From JAHJBR01 sp040757035 (GTDB lineage Archaea > Micrarchaeota > Micrarchaeia > Anstonellales > Bilamarchaeaceae), in NCBI GenBank assembly GCA_040757035.1, contig JBFLYM010000001.1, positions 1-64,000 of the forward strand: 64,000 nucleotides of DNA, in the 5' to 3' direction. The notes below the pieces were generated by a model. That model did no database searches, was not told where the DNA came from, and was given only the letters and a program-made list of their open reading frames with translations. This document shows, piece after piece, positions 15,054 through 24,399 of this stretch (within the stretch, counting starts at the first letter, position 1; each line of letters opens with the position of its first letter). The translations under genes and the position numbers were made by a program.

Positions 15054-16202
15054 TTAGTAAATCAGTATAATCGTCGGAACGATTATTGCGCTCATCATTA
15101 TAGTTCGCTCTACATTCATTTTTATTGTGATGTAACCAATTAATGAGGAAATCGCAAAAACAACAACTCCGCCGACCCCATTAATAAGAAAAATTGTTGA
15201 CAAAAGATATAACGCGAGTAATTTATTGAACTGCGCAAAATCAATATTCGCAAGCAATGAAATTTTTTTTCTGAGAATATAAATTAAAGATGCGGATAGT
15301 GCTATTCCAAATAAAAAATAAATCAAAATTATTTGCATGTTTTGCTCTATATTTATTATCTGCCCGAGATTTACTATTACACCATGTCTTGCTTTATCTA
15401 TACTTACGCTACTCGCAAGCGCAAATAAAAATTGTCCGACACTTATTGCTGAAATAGCCGCAAGATAAGCAAGAGTTTCAAACGGAATGAAAACAGAAAT
15501 TAAAGCGGCAACCTGCGCAGGAGAACTTGTTGCTGGAATAAGATTTGCGAGAGCACCAAAAAACGCGCCGAAAAGTGCATATTTTATTATTCCAAAATCA
15601 ATATTCTGCTCCTTTTGTTTCGCTATCTCCGATTTTTTATAAGTGAGTATTGCGCCCATCGCAAAAAACCCTGAAAAAAGAGGAAGAAACACATCAATCA
15701 TGTGAATTTTAAATGCGCATGCACCGAAAAATCCTGCGGCAAGAAAAATCAATAATGAATAAAACGGATTTTTTGTCTTGATTATCATAAATGCTGAGAT
15801 AGCAACAAGAATTAAAATCAAATGCGGCTTTACAAGCGTATATAAAATTGGATAAACTTGAAGCGCAAGCGGAATAAAAAGGACCGACACTCCAGAAGCG
15901 ATAAGAACTGAAACTACAATGGTTTTCAAAGCCGTTATTCCTTTTCCTTCGCGTGCCATTTTTTGTCCTGGAAGAACCGAAATCGCTGTTTGTTCATCTG
16001 GGATCCCGAAAAAAATAGCTGGAACATAAGAGAACACAATATGTCCGGCGTACATTGAAACAATAATAATTGCTTTATTTTCATATTCCAAATTTTGCAA
16101 AATTATAATTGCAGAAACAAGATTTGGATGAAGCCCTGGAACAAGCCCGCTCAAAATTCCGAGTACTAAACCAAAAACAAAAAATATAACGAGATCAAAC
16201 AT
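15054..16202 (-). CDS. TctA/DUF112-like membrane protein
   Basis: Roughly ten to twelve membrane segments. The N-terminal GLVLGILSGLVPGLHPNLVSA and the PAIFFGIPDEQTAISVLPGQKMAREGKG block match the TctA permease family (N-terminal GxxxGxxPGLxP and the P-G-x-P-D loop). The second half repeats the pattern with LIPATSSPAQVAALISV. TctA normally works with TctB and the binding protein TctC, neither of which is here; archaeal stand-alone homologues are of unknown substrate. I start at the ATG at 16202 because GAGGTTTGG precedes it. Confidence 0.8.
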   Translation of the reverse strand: MFDLVIFFVFGLVLGILSGLVPGLHPNLVSAIIILQNLEYENKAIIIVSMYAGHIVFSYVPAIFFGIPDEQTAISVLPGQKMAREGKGITALKTIVVSVLIASGVSVLFIPLALQVYPILYTLVKPHLILILVAISAFMIIKTKNPFYSLLIFLAAGFFGACAFKIHMIDVFLPLFSGFFAMGAILTYKKSEIAKQKEQNIDFGIIKYALFGAFFGALANLIPATSSPAQVAALISVFIPFETLAYLAAISAISVGQFLFALASSVSIDKARHGVIVNLGQIINIEQNMQIILIYFLFGIALSASLIYILRKKISLLANIDFAQFNKLLALYLLSTIFLINGVGGVVVFAISSLIGYITIKMNVERTIMMSAIIVPTIILIY

Positions 16203-16265
16203 TTCAACCAAACCTCAGCATTTATTATTTTAACAGTACTAACAATAAATAAAATAAGTATAATA

Positions 16266-16439
16266 CCGCTTCCTTTCAATCGCAAAGTAGCAAAAAATGT
16301 TGCGGCTGCGCAAAAAGTTGTTGAAACTGGCGTTGCGCACTTGGAATTTAATGCAATAGAGTATATTATAGCAGACTCGGAAAAGAGATTTTGTATGGCG
16401 CATTCGCTTAGCGATCAACTAACACCACTCGAGACATAG
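16266..16439 (+). pseudogene. Malic enzyme C-terminal remnant
   Basis: The + frame from 16266 reads PLPFNRKVAKNVAAAQKVV followed by ETGVAHLEF, which closely matches the C-terminal end of NAD(P)-malic enzyme (IIPSPFDxRVxxxVAxAVAxAAxxTGVA). Only about 57 codons are open before TAG. The Rossmann domain and catalytic residues are missing and no upstream frame continues the homology. It overlaps the 3' end of the convergent hypothetical gene by about 30 bases, so that gene's arrival or growth may have truncated it. Confidence 0.5.
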
Positions 16440-17358
16440 TGGGCCAAGGGGCGCTGAAAAAGACGCTACGCCTATTGTCGTTGTAGAAATCCCAGGTGTA
16501 GAAGCCGGTGCAGTAGGCAACAGAACCGAACCAACCCATCCCTTCGGAGTTTACTCCTAATTTTGCAAGCAATTTCTGAGTATCTTTGGGTAATTTCGTG
16601 ATATTCAAAAAATCTTCAGTATGTATTACTGATGAAAATCTTGCGTTTTCATTTTTCCAACCAATATCATCTGATATAGCTTCACCATTTAACGGACAAC
16701 AATCTTCATCTACTTTGATAGTCCACCCTCTTCGGCGTAGCACATCCTTGACTTTAAGGTCTGTTTGATTAAAATTAGAAGAATCTACGCTTACTTCGTA
16801 AGTAATTATTTTTTCGTTGTCTTCTATTTTTTTTATTACACATTTAGAAAGAGGAATCCATCCTAGGCCGGTTGCCTGCTTAAGGGTTGTTTCAGTCCCG
16901 TCAGCAAGCGTTACTTTCTCGTTTGATATCGCGGATAAATCAAGTATGGCGACCAATAATTTTCCAATCTCATCTAGGCTCGAGTCTTTTTTTTGTTTTT
17001 CTACCCAGAACAGTTTCGTGCCAATTTGCTGAAATTCTTTTTTGTAGAAACCAATTGTGTCAGATCTGATCCAACTCTCTTCTGAAATTTCATCTCTAAG
17101 TTTATCTAGTTTTTTTTGTTGGATCTTTTGCTTGTCTATAGATCTTCCAAACCATTGCTGTTTATATGACATCAAAGTTTGATCAGGATAGATTTTTACT
17201 ACGTTAAAAGCATCATTTAATTGCCTTGTTGTTGCTATATCTTCTATTTGCGGATTAAAGAGACCAGAGTTTTTTAAACCAAACATATTTACCTGATCAA
17301 ATTCGCCTGACAAGGGATGAATTCGTTTGCCATCAGATAATCTTTGAGTTTTAACCAT
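16408..17358 (-). CDS. Hypothetical protein, about 316 aa
   Basis: I do not recognise it. It is soluble-looking with no signal peptide. The middle is charged and helical; the last 45 residues are rich in aromatic residues (GWFGSVAYCTGFYTWDFYNDNRR, then FFSAPWPTMSRVV), resembling a beta-rich terminal domain. The ATG at 17358 is preceded by AGGTGTGTCT, an AGGTG ribosome binding site; a GTG two codons earlier is an alternative. A TATA box (TTTATATAC, about 17424-17432) and a palindrome lie upstream. It runs convergently into the malic enzyme remnant. Confidence 0.6.
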   Translation of the reverse strand: MVKTQRLSDGKRIHPLSGEFDQVNMFGLKNSGLFNPQIEDIATTRQLNDAFNVVKIYPDQTLMSYKQQWFGRSIDKQKIQQKKLDKLRDEISEESWIRSDTIGFYKKEFQQIGTKLFWVEKQKKDSSLDEIGKLLVAILDLSAISNEKVTLADGTETTLKQATGLGWIPLSKCVIKKIEDNEKIITYEVSVDSSNFNQTDLKVKDVLRRRGWTIKVDEDCCPLNGEAISDDIGWKNENARFSSVIHTEDFLNITKLPKDTQKLLAKLGVNSEGMGWFGSVAYCTGFYTWDFYNDNRRSVFFSAPWPTMSRVVLVDR

Positions 17359-17437
17359 AGACACACCTTTTTGAAATAATTTAATTTTGTTGTTTGATAT
17401 ATATTAATATGCACTATTGTAGTATATAAATTAGTAT

Positions 17438-17453
17438 GGTGAAATGTTTCACC
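17438..17453. promoter_or_regulatory. Palindrome upstream of hypothetical gene
   Basis: GGTGAAA-TG-TTTCACC is a near-perfect 7-bp-arm palindrome located just upstream, on the minus strand, of the TATA box that serves the gene ending at 16408. It looks like a regulator site. Confidence 0.4.
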
Positions 17454-17559
17454 ACAAAATTAACATATAAGATACGGAAGAATAGTAACAACAAGAAATA
17501 GTTAAGCGATGCGCCCAAACCGCATAGTTGATATCTGCAAGGAAAAAAACAAATAACAA

Positions 17560-18120
17560 TTATTCTTTTGTAATATCAATAAGTAATTTTAATCTGTCTA
17601 TTGTTTTTTTCTCTTCTTTCAGTCTGTCGAACATCATGGTATGTCCAGCATAAGAAAGAATTTCTTGTTTTTGTACCCCTGTTATATCCGCTGCTGTTCC
17701 AAGAGAAAGACCTTGTGCATAAAGAATTGCCGCGGCCTTGAGCTTTCCTTTAGAGATAAGATCAACAACGAAACGCGGGTCATCTGCTTCTAATTTTTTG
17801 ATTGCGAATTCTATCTTCTCAAAACACTCAAGGAATTTTTCATCTAAACATTTAGTTTTATCAATTGTAGAAAACTCTCTCAAAATCATTTCTATTGATT
17901 TTAGCTGTTCGCTGTGCACCGGTCTCAAGAAACGCGGTTTACTTAGAATTTTTGAAAGGACATAAGAAATGACTGCACTATAATAGGGTGCTTTGGAAGA
18001 TTCAAGTGATGCATCACACAGCAATACATCGCCCAATAGTCGCAATTTTTTTGCATCTCGTTTCTTGAATGTCAGATAAATTTTATTTATATATTCACTC
18101 GGTTTCATTTTAGGCTCCAT
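17560..18120 (-). CDS. Hypothetical protein with C-terminal HTH-like segment
   Basis: 186 aa, wholly helical in appearance. Residues about 130-165 (SKGKLKAAAILYAQGLSLGTAADITGVQKQEILSYAG) look like a helix-turn-helix of the sort seen in archaeal UPF0175-like and related small regulators. The N-terminal part has RDAKKLRLLGDVLLCDASL and is not recognised. I prefer the ATG at 18120 because GAGGA lies about 9 bases before it. Divergent from the winged-helix gene at 18261, with 140 bases of shared upstream DNA. Confidence 0.6.
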   Translation of the reverse strand: MEPKMKPSEYINKIYLTFKKRDAKKLRLLGDVLLCDASLESSKAPYYSAVISYVLSKILSKPRFLRPVHSEQLKSIEMILREFSTIDKTKCLDEKFLECFEKIEFAIKKLEADDPRFVVDLISKGKLKAAAILYAQGLSLGTAADITGVQKQEILSYAGHTMMFDRLKEEKKTIDRLKLLIDITKE

Positions 18121-18204
18121 CCTGAACATTCCTCAATTAGTTGTGTATAAGTAAATGCAAATAAGCAAAAATTACTTAAAATAAAGCAAAGGTTTATAAA
18201 TTAT

Positions 18205-18234
18205 ATCATGAATTAATCATGATTGTTGCATGAT
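18205..18234 (+). promoter_or_regulatory. Overlapping operator palindromes below a TATA box
   Basis: ATCATGA-ATTAA-TCATGAT (18205-18223) is a perfect palindrome and its right half forms a second one with CATGAT at 18229-18234. A TATA box TTTATAAA lies at 18193-18200, so a bound protein would block RNA polymerase. The downstream gene encodes a winged-helix protein, so autoregulation is plausible. Confidence 0.5.
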
Positions 18235-18260
18235 TTCATCGCAACATCAGGTGATTATGC

Positions 18261-18713
18261 ATGACAGAAAACGCTAACGAAGATAAAATATTTAAAGCTA
18301 ATCACGCTGCTGCACATAACAACATTCGCGGACAAATAAATAAGGATATAACAGAAAATCTCGAAAAATTCAAAGACCCGGTAATACTTGGTGAATTGGT
18401 ATATCTACTCAAGGATGAGCGAGAAAATACTAACAGAATCCTCAAAACATTACTTACAAAAATAGAAGCTCTTGAACTTAAACTTGCAGAAAAAGAACAA
18501 ATTTATAGTGACGCAAAAATAAGGCTACTTCCTAAAGTAGACGAAGCGATCGTTTCCTTTCTAAAAGAAGGTCCAAAAACAGCTGAAGATGTACAAAAGA
18601 AATTTGGGTATAAAGGAAAAAATGCAGCTTCCGCAAGATTAAATAGACTTTATGATTTAGGAGTCGTTGTTAAAAAACACGCAGGAAAAACTGTTTTCTT
18701 CTTACTTGTATAG
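18261..18713 (+). CDS. Coiled-coil winged-helix DNA-binding protein
   Basis: Residues about 35-85 form a coiled coil (ELVYLLKDERENTNRILKTLLTKIEALELKLAEKEQ). The C-terminal 60 residues form a winged helix (VDEAIVSFLKEGPKTAEDVQKKFGYKGKNAASARLNRLYDLGVVVKKHAGKTVFF), as in archaeal MarR/ArsR-like regulators. GGTGATT precedes the ATG at 18261 by six bases and fixes the start. Operator-like palindromes lie between TATA box and start. Confidence 0.7.
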   Translation: MTENANEDKIFKANHAAAHNNIRGQINKDITENLEKFKDPVILGELVYLLKDERENTNRILKTLLTKIEALELKLAEKEQIYSDAKIRLLPKVDEAIVSFLKEGPKTAEDVQKKFGYKGKNAASARLNRLYDLGVVVKKHAGKTVFFLLV

Positions 18714-18968
18714 ATACACGCAAGGCAACCAAAGGGGAAGACGGAATTTAAACATACATTAAACTCGTACATTAAACTTGTTTAATTATGGTTTAGTTAT
18801 GTATGCGAATTAGAAAATTACATCCTCCCAAAATACAATTTTTTTCTAATTTATATATTCCGTCTCTCCCCAACTTAATATATCAAAAATGATATGTCAA
18901 CGGCGGAAAATGCGCACTTTCCGCCAATCCTCACTTCTTTTTAAATCAATCAATTAATTTTTAATCAA

Positions 18969-20855
18969 TCAATCTTCTTTCTTTCTTCTTTTATCTCTCT
19001 TCTTCTCCTTTGTTTCGCGTTTCTTTTTTTCGTATATTGATTTTTCATGAGCAGTTATTGCAAGCTCAGATCTATCAGATCTATCAGATCTATCAGATTT
19101 TTTATTAATTGAAGAAGAAATATCCGAGATATTCTCTGAAATAATTTCGCGTTTTTCTTTTACCTCATGAACAAGTTTTTTAAATTCTTTTCCAGATGTT
19201 TTCTCTTCAAGAGACTTAACTAATTCTCTGCTTTCTTTCAAGAGGTTATTTAATTTATTTCTCGTTTCATTTATGCGCTCTTCCACATTTTTTTCTTGTG
19301 CATCCACCAATTCAAGTTCTTGTCCATAAGTAGAAGAAATGTTATCAAGTTCAGCAAGATAGTTACGAATATATTTGATTTCCGCATATTCTTTGAGTTT
19401 TGCCAAATCTTTTTCGCTTTGTTCCACATAATTTTCTATATCAGATATCTTTTCTTTATAATTGTTAATGTATTGAACGTACTGTCCAATTATAGCCTCA
19501 GTTTTCTTTGCATCATCAATTTTTGAATACATTTCAGAAATTTTCTGTATTCTTTCATTTAATGTTGTTTCTGCATTTTCTAATCCTTTAGAAAGTTCGG
19601 TATTATCCTTAGAAAGTTCAATTATTAAATTATAAGTGGATGCAATACCTTTATTCATTTCACCAAGTTCACAGTTAAATTCAATAATTTCTTTTTTCAG
19701 CTTTTGTTCACGTTCTCTAAGTTCTCCGATTGTTTTTGCTATTTCAATTATTTTAGATTTTTTTACATTTGCTTCAAATTTTATTTTATCTATCTCATTT
19801 TGGAGGCGTTCATTTTCTTCACGTAGAGACTGTTCCAACCTTTCCATTTTCTCGCAGTTGGAAAGCATTGTATCTTTAGCATCTTGTTTTATATGCTGGA
19901 GTGCTGTTTCTGTTTGTGCCAAATTATCTATTTTTGAAGGAAGCTCAATTACGCGCTCTTTTAGTTCTTCAATTCTGCTTTCTTTTTCAAAAAGTTTTTC
20001 CACAACACTGTCGTAAGCTGTTTTAAACTTATTTTCAAGAGGAGTATATTTTTCATTAAGAAGTTTTTCTTTTTCTGCTTCAAGCAGTTTTATATTAGAT
20101 TTTTGGTCAGCTATCTCTTTTATATATTTAGAAAGTAATTTCTTAAGTGAAATAATCTCAATTTCGTTTTCACTATCAATATCCTTCTTTTTACTAGTTT
20201 TTTTATCACTCTTTTCAGTCGGTTCGGTCGGTAATTCTACTGGCAAATTTGTATCGGGTGCATTTATCCTTTCAATTGTACTTGTTGATGTTTTTTGTTT
20301 TGAATAATCCCTTGGGTGATTTTCCGAATGGTCTTCTAAGCACTCTTCTAGACGATCTTCTTCTAGATGATCCTCTAAGCGATCTTCCAAGCGATCTTTT
20401 GAGTGATTATCTAATTTTTCTATTATAATACGATTTGCACGTTCTGCAATTTCAAATTCATCAGATTTAATACAACGATGACCGTGATAACTATCAATGT
20501 CATCAAGATTAATTTTTTCAATTTTTTCTTGTGAGTTTATTGGTTTGCTAGGGCTTGGTCTTTCAAATAACTCTTCTTTAATATCATGTTTTATTTCATC
20601 TTGTACCAATTTGCTAATTTCAAACATTTCTTCTTCTCCTGTCCAAACTACAAATTCATGAAGAAGTTTATATTCAATTCTTACATAACCTTCTTTTTCT
20701 AAGATATCCATCCATTTTTTTACTATATCAACTTTGGTTTTGAGCTCATGTGCAAGCGTGTTTATTTCTACTCTTTTTTTGGATGACAAATACTTGATAA
20801 GATGATCTATATCAGTACTAATGAGAGCGTCATCTACTATTATTTTTTCATTCAT
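18969..20855 (-). CDS. Long coiled-coil protein with N-terminal winged helix
   Basis: Residues about 10-75 look like a winged helix (TDIDHLIKYLSSKKRVEINTLAHELKTKVDIVKKWMDILEKEGYVRIEYK). Residues about 150-180 are a short repetitive stretch built on the theme DRLEDxLEE. From about residue 230 to 600 the protein is almost unbroken coiled coil, and the C-terminus carries SDRSDRSDRS and a lysine/arginine-rich tail. No ATPase or membrane motif is present. It follows the eL10 gene on the same strand after 26 bases, so it is probably expressed with EF-2 and eL10. A structural or DNA-organising role is possible; I do not recognise a family. Confidence 0.65.
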   Translation of the reverse strand: MNEKIIVDDALISTDIDHLIKYLSSKKRVEINTLAHELKTKVDIVKKWMDILEKEGYVRIEYKLLHEFVVWTGEEEMFEISKLVQDEIKHDIKEELFERPSPSKPINSQEKIEKINLDDIDSYHGHRCIKSDEFEIAERANRIIIEKLDNHSKDRLEDRLEDHLEEDRLEECLEDHSENHPRDYSKQKTSTSTIERINAPDTNLPVELPTEPTEKSDKKTSKKKDIDSENEIEIISLKKLLSKYIKEIADQKSNIKLLEAEKEKLLNEKYTPLENKFKTAYDSVVEKLFEKESRIEELKERVIELPSKIDNLAQTETALQHIKQDAKDTMLSNCEKMERLEQSLREENERLQNEIDKIKFEANVKKSKIIEIAKTIGELREREQKLKKEIIEFNCELGEMNKGIASTYNLIIELSKDNTELSKGLENAETTLNERIQKISEMYSKIDDAKKTEAIIGQYVQYINNYKEKISDIENYVEQSEKDLAKLKEYAEIKYIRNYLAELDNISSTYGQELELVDAQEKNVEERINETRNKLNNLLKESRELVKSLEEKTSGKEFKKLVHEVKEKREIISENISDISSSINKKSDRSDRSDRSELAITAHEKSIYEKKKRETKEKKRDKRRKKED

Positions 20856-20881
20856 AACAGCACCACCTCATTTTTATTTTT

Positions 20882-21406
20882 TTATGCATTTTCTTTTATT
20901 ATAGATATATATTCTCCAGGAAGCTTCTTAAGCGTACGCTTTATTGCATTATTAATAACATCAATTTTATTTTTGTAGCTTTTTATTATAAAAATTTCTT
21001 GATTTTTGCGTACTCTTGCCGCCTTGTCGGTTGCACGCCCAAATGATTGTCTCATTCCTTTTTGAAGACGATCAGCCCCAGCCCCAGCAATCATTTTGTT
21101 TTCTCTTATTATCTGGTGTGGAAAAACCTTTATTACGAAATAGAAATTTCCGAGAATTGTCTTTTCCAAATATTTATTTAATGCCTGTCTTGCACTTTCC
21201 AGCGCATTATCTCTTATCTGAATGTTTTGTTTGCTTATAAGTTTGGCAATTATATCATAATCTGGTTTTGAAACACCCATCCTGAACTGTGTTATATCTT
21301 GATGCGGCATGGCTTTTATATAAGATTTTTTTGGTTTTGAACGTGAATATCTGCTCCATGCAGGTTTGTTACTATCCCTCATTGTCCTTCCAGGTCTAAG
21401 TCCCAT
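20882..21406 (-). CDS. rpl10e: Ribosomal protein L10e (uL16)
   Basis: MGLRPGRTMRD at the start, KPAWSRYSRSKPKKSYIKAMPH, then HQIIRENKMIAGAGADRLQKGMRQSFGRA are the landmarks of archaeal/eukaryotic L10e, which sits by the peptidyl-transferase centre and tRNA elbow on the large subunit. The ATG at 21406 is chosen because the family starts at MGLRP and GGGGG precedes it; an in-frame ATG six bases upstream is the alternative. Downstream of EF-2 in the same transcript direction. Confidence 0.95.
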   Translation of the reverse strand: MGLRPGRTMRDSNKPAWSRYSRSKPKKSYIKAMPHQDITQFRMGVSKPDYDIIAKLISKQNIQIRDNALESARQALNKYLEKTILGNFYFVIKVFPHQIIRENKMIAGAGADRLQKGMRQSFGRATDKAARVRKNQEIFIIKSYKNKIDVINNAIKRTLKKLPGEYISIIKENA

Positions 21407-21463
21407 AAACATCCCCCTTTTATAATATTATCTATATTTGCATAAATATTTAAATTAATCGGT

Positions 21464-23653
21464 TCAATCTAAGAAATCGGCTGGCGTTGGCGGCTCTGGT
21501 TTGTCGCCCTTTCTTTCTCTTATTTGTTTCACTATTTTTGCTACAAGATCTTTTGGCATTACTTCATAACCAGCATATTCTTGGTATGGTACCGCTTTAC
21601 CTTGAGTTGTTGAACGAAGTTCGCTTCCGAACCCAAACATTTCTGCGACAGGCATTTTTATTATTATATTTGTATACTCGCCATCTTGTTGCATATCTAA
21701 AAGTTGCCCTCTTTTTCCTTGGATAAGCGTAACCACATTGCCAGCATATTCTTGTGGAACATTTATGGTTATTTTTTGTTTTGGTTCAAGAAGAGTGACA
21801 CCTGCAATAAGCATGGTGGCATAAATTGGTCTTTTTGTTGTAGGAAGCATTTGCGCAGGTCCGCGATGAACATTGTCTTCATGAAGCAGTACATCTGTAA
21901 GTATAACCTTTACTCCAGTTACTCTTTCTTTTGCGAGCGGACCTTTATCCATCGCTTCCTCAAATCCTTGAATAATAAGTTCTTCAACTTCATTAAGATA
22001 TTGTACGCCCTTGGTCGCATTCACAAGCACATTTTTATTATAAATGTCCCAAACGCCTTTTGCTTCATTGCGCACCATTCCGGCAGTGACAAGTGCCTCT
22101 ACAATTTCTTTTCCTTTTGGTCTACCATCTGGAATTATACCCTCTTCCAGTGCAGCGATTATTTCTGGTTGAAGCGGCTCAACTATAAGCTTTATCTTAT
22201 TATGCTTGTTTGGTGATTTTCCTTCTACTTCTGGTGATTGTGATGTAATGGTTTCTCTATACACCACGACTGGAGGAGATGTTTTAATTTCAAGTTTTTT
22301 TTCATTCTTTATTTTGTATTCAATAATCTCTAAATGAAGTTCGCCCATACCGCTTATAAGGTGTTCTCCAGTTTCTTGATTAAGCTCAATTTTGAGAGTT
22401 GGGTCTTCTTTTTTTATTCCTCTTAATACCTCTACGAGTCTGGCAAGATTTTTGCTTTCCTTTGCCTCTATGGACTTTGTAATAACTGGTTCGGCGTAAT
22501 GTTTGATTTGTTCAAACGGAGTTATTATTTCCGTTGAGATCGTTTCGCCAACATAAAGATCCTTTAACCCAACTATTGCGCCAATGTTTCCGGCGCTTAC
22601 ATGTTCTGCTTGAACTCTATCAGGACCCATATAAATTGCAATTTGCTGAACTTTTGAAAATTGTTTTTTTGAAGATATATACACTTGGTCTCCTTTTTTT
22701 ATTGTGCCTGAGAATAATCTTACTACTCCAACTTCACCAGCATGCTCATCATAAACTACTCCAAAGCAAATGCCGACTATTTTACCTTTGGCATCGCACA
22801 TACTCATTTCTTTTCCAATTTCTGAAGTGATATCGCCTTTCCAAAGAATAGGAATTCTATACGCTTGGGCCTTGGTTGGACTTGGTAAATGAGTTATAAC
22901 CATTTCAAGAAGTACTTCGTCCAAAGGCGATTTTTCTATGAGGAATTTGTGTTCGCTTAATTGCACTTTATTTATTATATCCTTGAATGTAATATTGAAT
23001 CTCTTCATTGATGATATGCTGACTGCCCATTTGTTGTATGCACTTCCGAACGCAATATTTCCTTTATTCACATCTATAGTCCACTCGCTTATAAACTCTT
23101 TTGGAGCATTTGCAATGATTATTTTATTTATTCCGGCAAGAATTTTCATAAATCTTTGTTGCATTGATTGTGGATCCAATTTAAGTTCGTTGATAAGGCG
23201 ATCAACTTTATTGATGAATACGGTCGGTTGCGCGCGTTCTTTTATCGCTTGTCTTAACACAGCTTCGGTTTGCGGCATTATTCCTTCCACAGCGTCAATT
23301 ACCAGAACTACGCCATCTACCGCTCTTAACGCTCTTGTAACATGTCCTCCAAAATCTACATGACCGGGCGTATCAATTAAATTAATGAGATAATCTTTTC
23401 CCTGAAACTGAAATCCAAGCGAAATATTTGCGGACTTAATAGTAATGCCACGCGCTTGTTCTTGTTCATCAAAATCCATAACGCGTTGTTCGCCTGCGAG
23501 CTCTTTTGAAATAAGTCCCGCTCTCGCAATAAGCGAATCCGTGAGCGTAGATTTTCCATGATCAACATGCGCAATAATGGCTATATTGCGCACATTACTC
23601 AAATGATCCATAAGTTTTTGCACTTCTTCAACTACAAATTCTTTTCGTACCAT
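21464..23653 (-). CDS. fusA: Translation elongation factor 2
   Basis: GTPase that drives translocation. G1 is IAHVDHGKSTLTDSL, switch regions RGITIKSANIS and DTPGHVDFGGH, then NKVDRL. Domain IV contains HEDNVHRGPAQMLP; the His of HRG (about residue 596) is the diphthamide target of archaeal EF-2. DphB and Dph6 genes lie at 10.5 and 60.4 kb. The start at 23653 is preceded by AGTGAT; an upstream in-frame TTG would add five residues. Gene order uS12, uS7, EF-2, eL10 differs from the common archaeal order, where EF-1A follows uS7. Length about 729 aa is normal. Confidence 0.97.
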   Translation of the reverse strand: MVRKEFVVEEVQKLMDHLSNVRNIAIIAHVDHGKSTLTDSLIARAGLISKELAGEQRVMDFDEQEQARGITIKSANISLGFQFQGKDYLINLIDTPGHVDFGGHVTRALRAVDGVVLVIDAVEGIMPQTEAVLRQAIKERAQPTVFINKVDRLINELKLDPQSMQQRFMKILAGINKIIIANAPKEFISEWTIDVNKGNIAFGSAYNKWAVSISSMKRFNITFKDIINKVQLSEHKFLIEKSPLDEVLLEMVITHLPSPTKAQAYRIPILWKGDITSEIGKEMSMCDAKGKIVGICFGVVYDEHAGEVGVVRLFSGTIKKGDQVYISSKKQFSKVQQIAIYMGPDRVQAEHVSAGNIGAIVGLKDLYVGETISTEIITPFEQIKHYAEPVITKSIEAKESKNLARLVEVLRGIKKEDPTLKIELNQETGEHLISGMGELHLEIIEYKIKNEKKLEIKTSPPVVVYRETITSQSPEVEGKSPNKHNKIKLIVEPLQPEIIAALEEGIIPDGRPKGKEIVEALVTAGMVRNEAKGVWDIYNKNVLVNATKGVQYLNEVEELIIQGFEEAMDKGPLAKERVTGVKVILTDVLLHEDNVHRGPAQMLPTTKRPIYATMLIAGVTLLEPKQKITINVPQEYAGNVVTLIQGKRGQLLDMQQDGEYTNIIIKMPVAEMFGFGSELRSTTQGKAVPYQEYAGYEVMPKDLVAKIVKQIRERKGDKPEPPTPADFLD

Positions 23654-23698
23654 AAAATCACTGAACAACGCGCTAAATCTTTATTTTCGCTTCTTGCT

Positions 23699-24301
23699 CT
23701 ACCTTGCGCTTCTTGCCATTCTCTCCATTTCATCTCTTTTTCTCATAGCATAACTAGAATGCAGATCTCCTTTTGCAGTTGAGAGTATTTCATTCGCTAA
23801 CGCAATATCCAAAGCTTTGTTTTTATTAAAGCTTCCCATTATCGCAGCGAGCGTGATATTGCGTAACGCGAGATCAAGTCTGCGCGTCCCGGAAATATCT
23901 GTGGCAACTTGATAACTTACTCCACCCAACGCTACTCTGGTTACATCCTCGCGCGGTGCTGAATTTTGGAGTGCCTTTATTAGCACCTGTATCGGATTTT
24001 CGTTTGTCTGTTTCGCGATAATATCAAACGCGTTTTCAACCAAGCGAAGCGCCTTAATCTTTTTACCCTGCATTTTTCCTCCAGTACGGATAACCTTTCC
24101 ACCTGTTTTTTCTCCTGTTCCACCTCTCATAAGTTTGTTTGCGAGTCGTTCCACAATATTTATTTTTTGTTTTGCGAATGGTTTTTTTGCATGTCTTCCA
24201 TGGCTATGCGGAACATTTATCGGTTTAAGCGAAATTGTTTGTTTAAGCGACAGGTCTGTTATTTCAATTCCATCTGTTTCATATTTTCCAAAAATTTTCA
24301 T
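23699..24301 (-). CDS. rps7: Ribosomal protein S7 (uS7)
   Basis: 200 aa, archaeal length. Motifs include VERLANKLMRGG, GGKMQGKKIKALRLVENAFDII, NPIQVLIKALQNSAPREDVTRVALGG and the C-terminal SSYAMRKRDEMERMARSAR. Primary 16S 3'-domain assembly protein. AGAGGTAA lies before the ATG. Followed by EF-2 after about 45 bases. Confidence 0.97.
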   Translation of the reverse strand: MKIFGKYETDGIEITDLSLKQTISLKPINVPHSHGRHAKKPFAKQKINIVERLANKLMRGGTGEKTGGKVIRTGGKMQGKKIKALRLVENAFDIIAKQTNENPIQVLIKALQNSAPREDVTRVALGGVSYQVATDISGTRRLDLALRNITLAAIMGSFNKNKALDIALANEILSTAKGDLHSSYAMRKRDEMERMARSAR

Positions 24302-24399
24302 CACATTACCTCTTACTTTTTACTTTTTCAGATTATCTTTTTAGCCCTTTTATCCATCTTATGTTATCTTCTAAATCATTTCCTGAGTCATCTTCTAAG

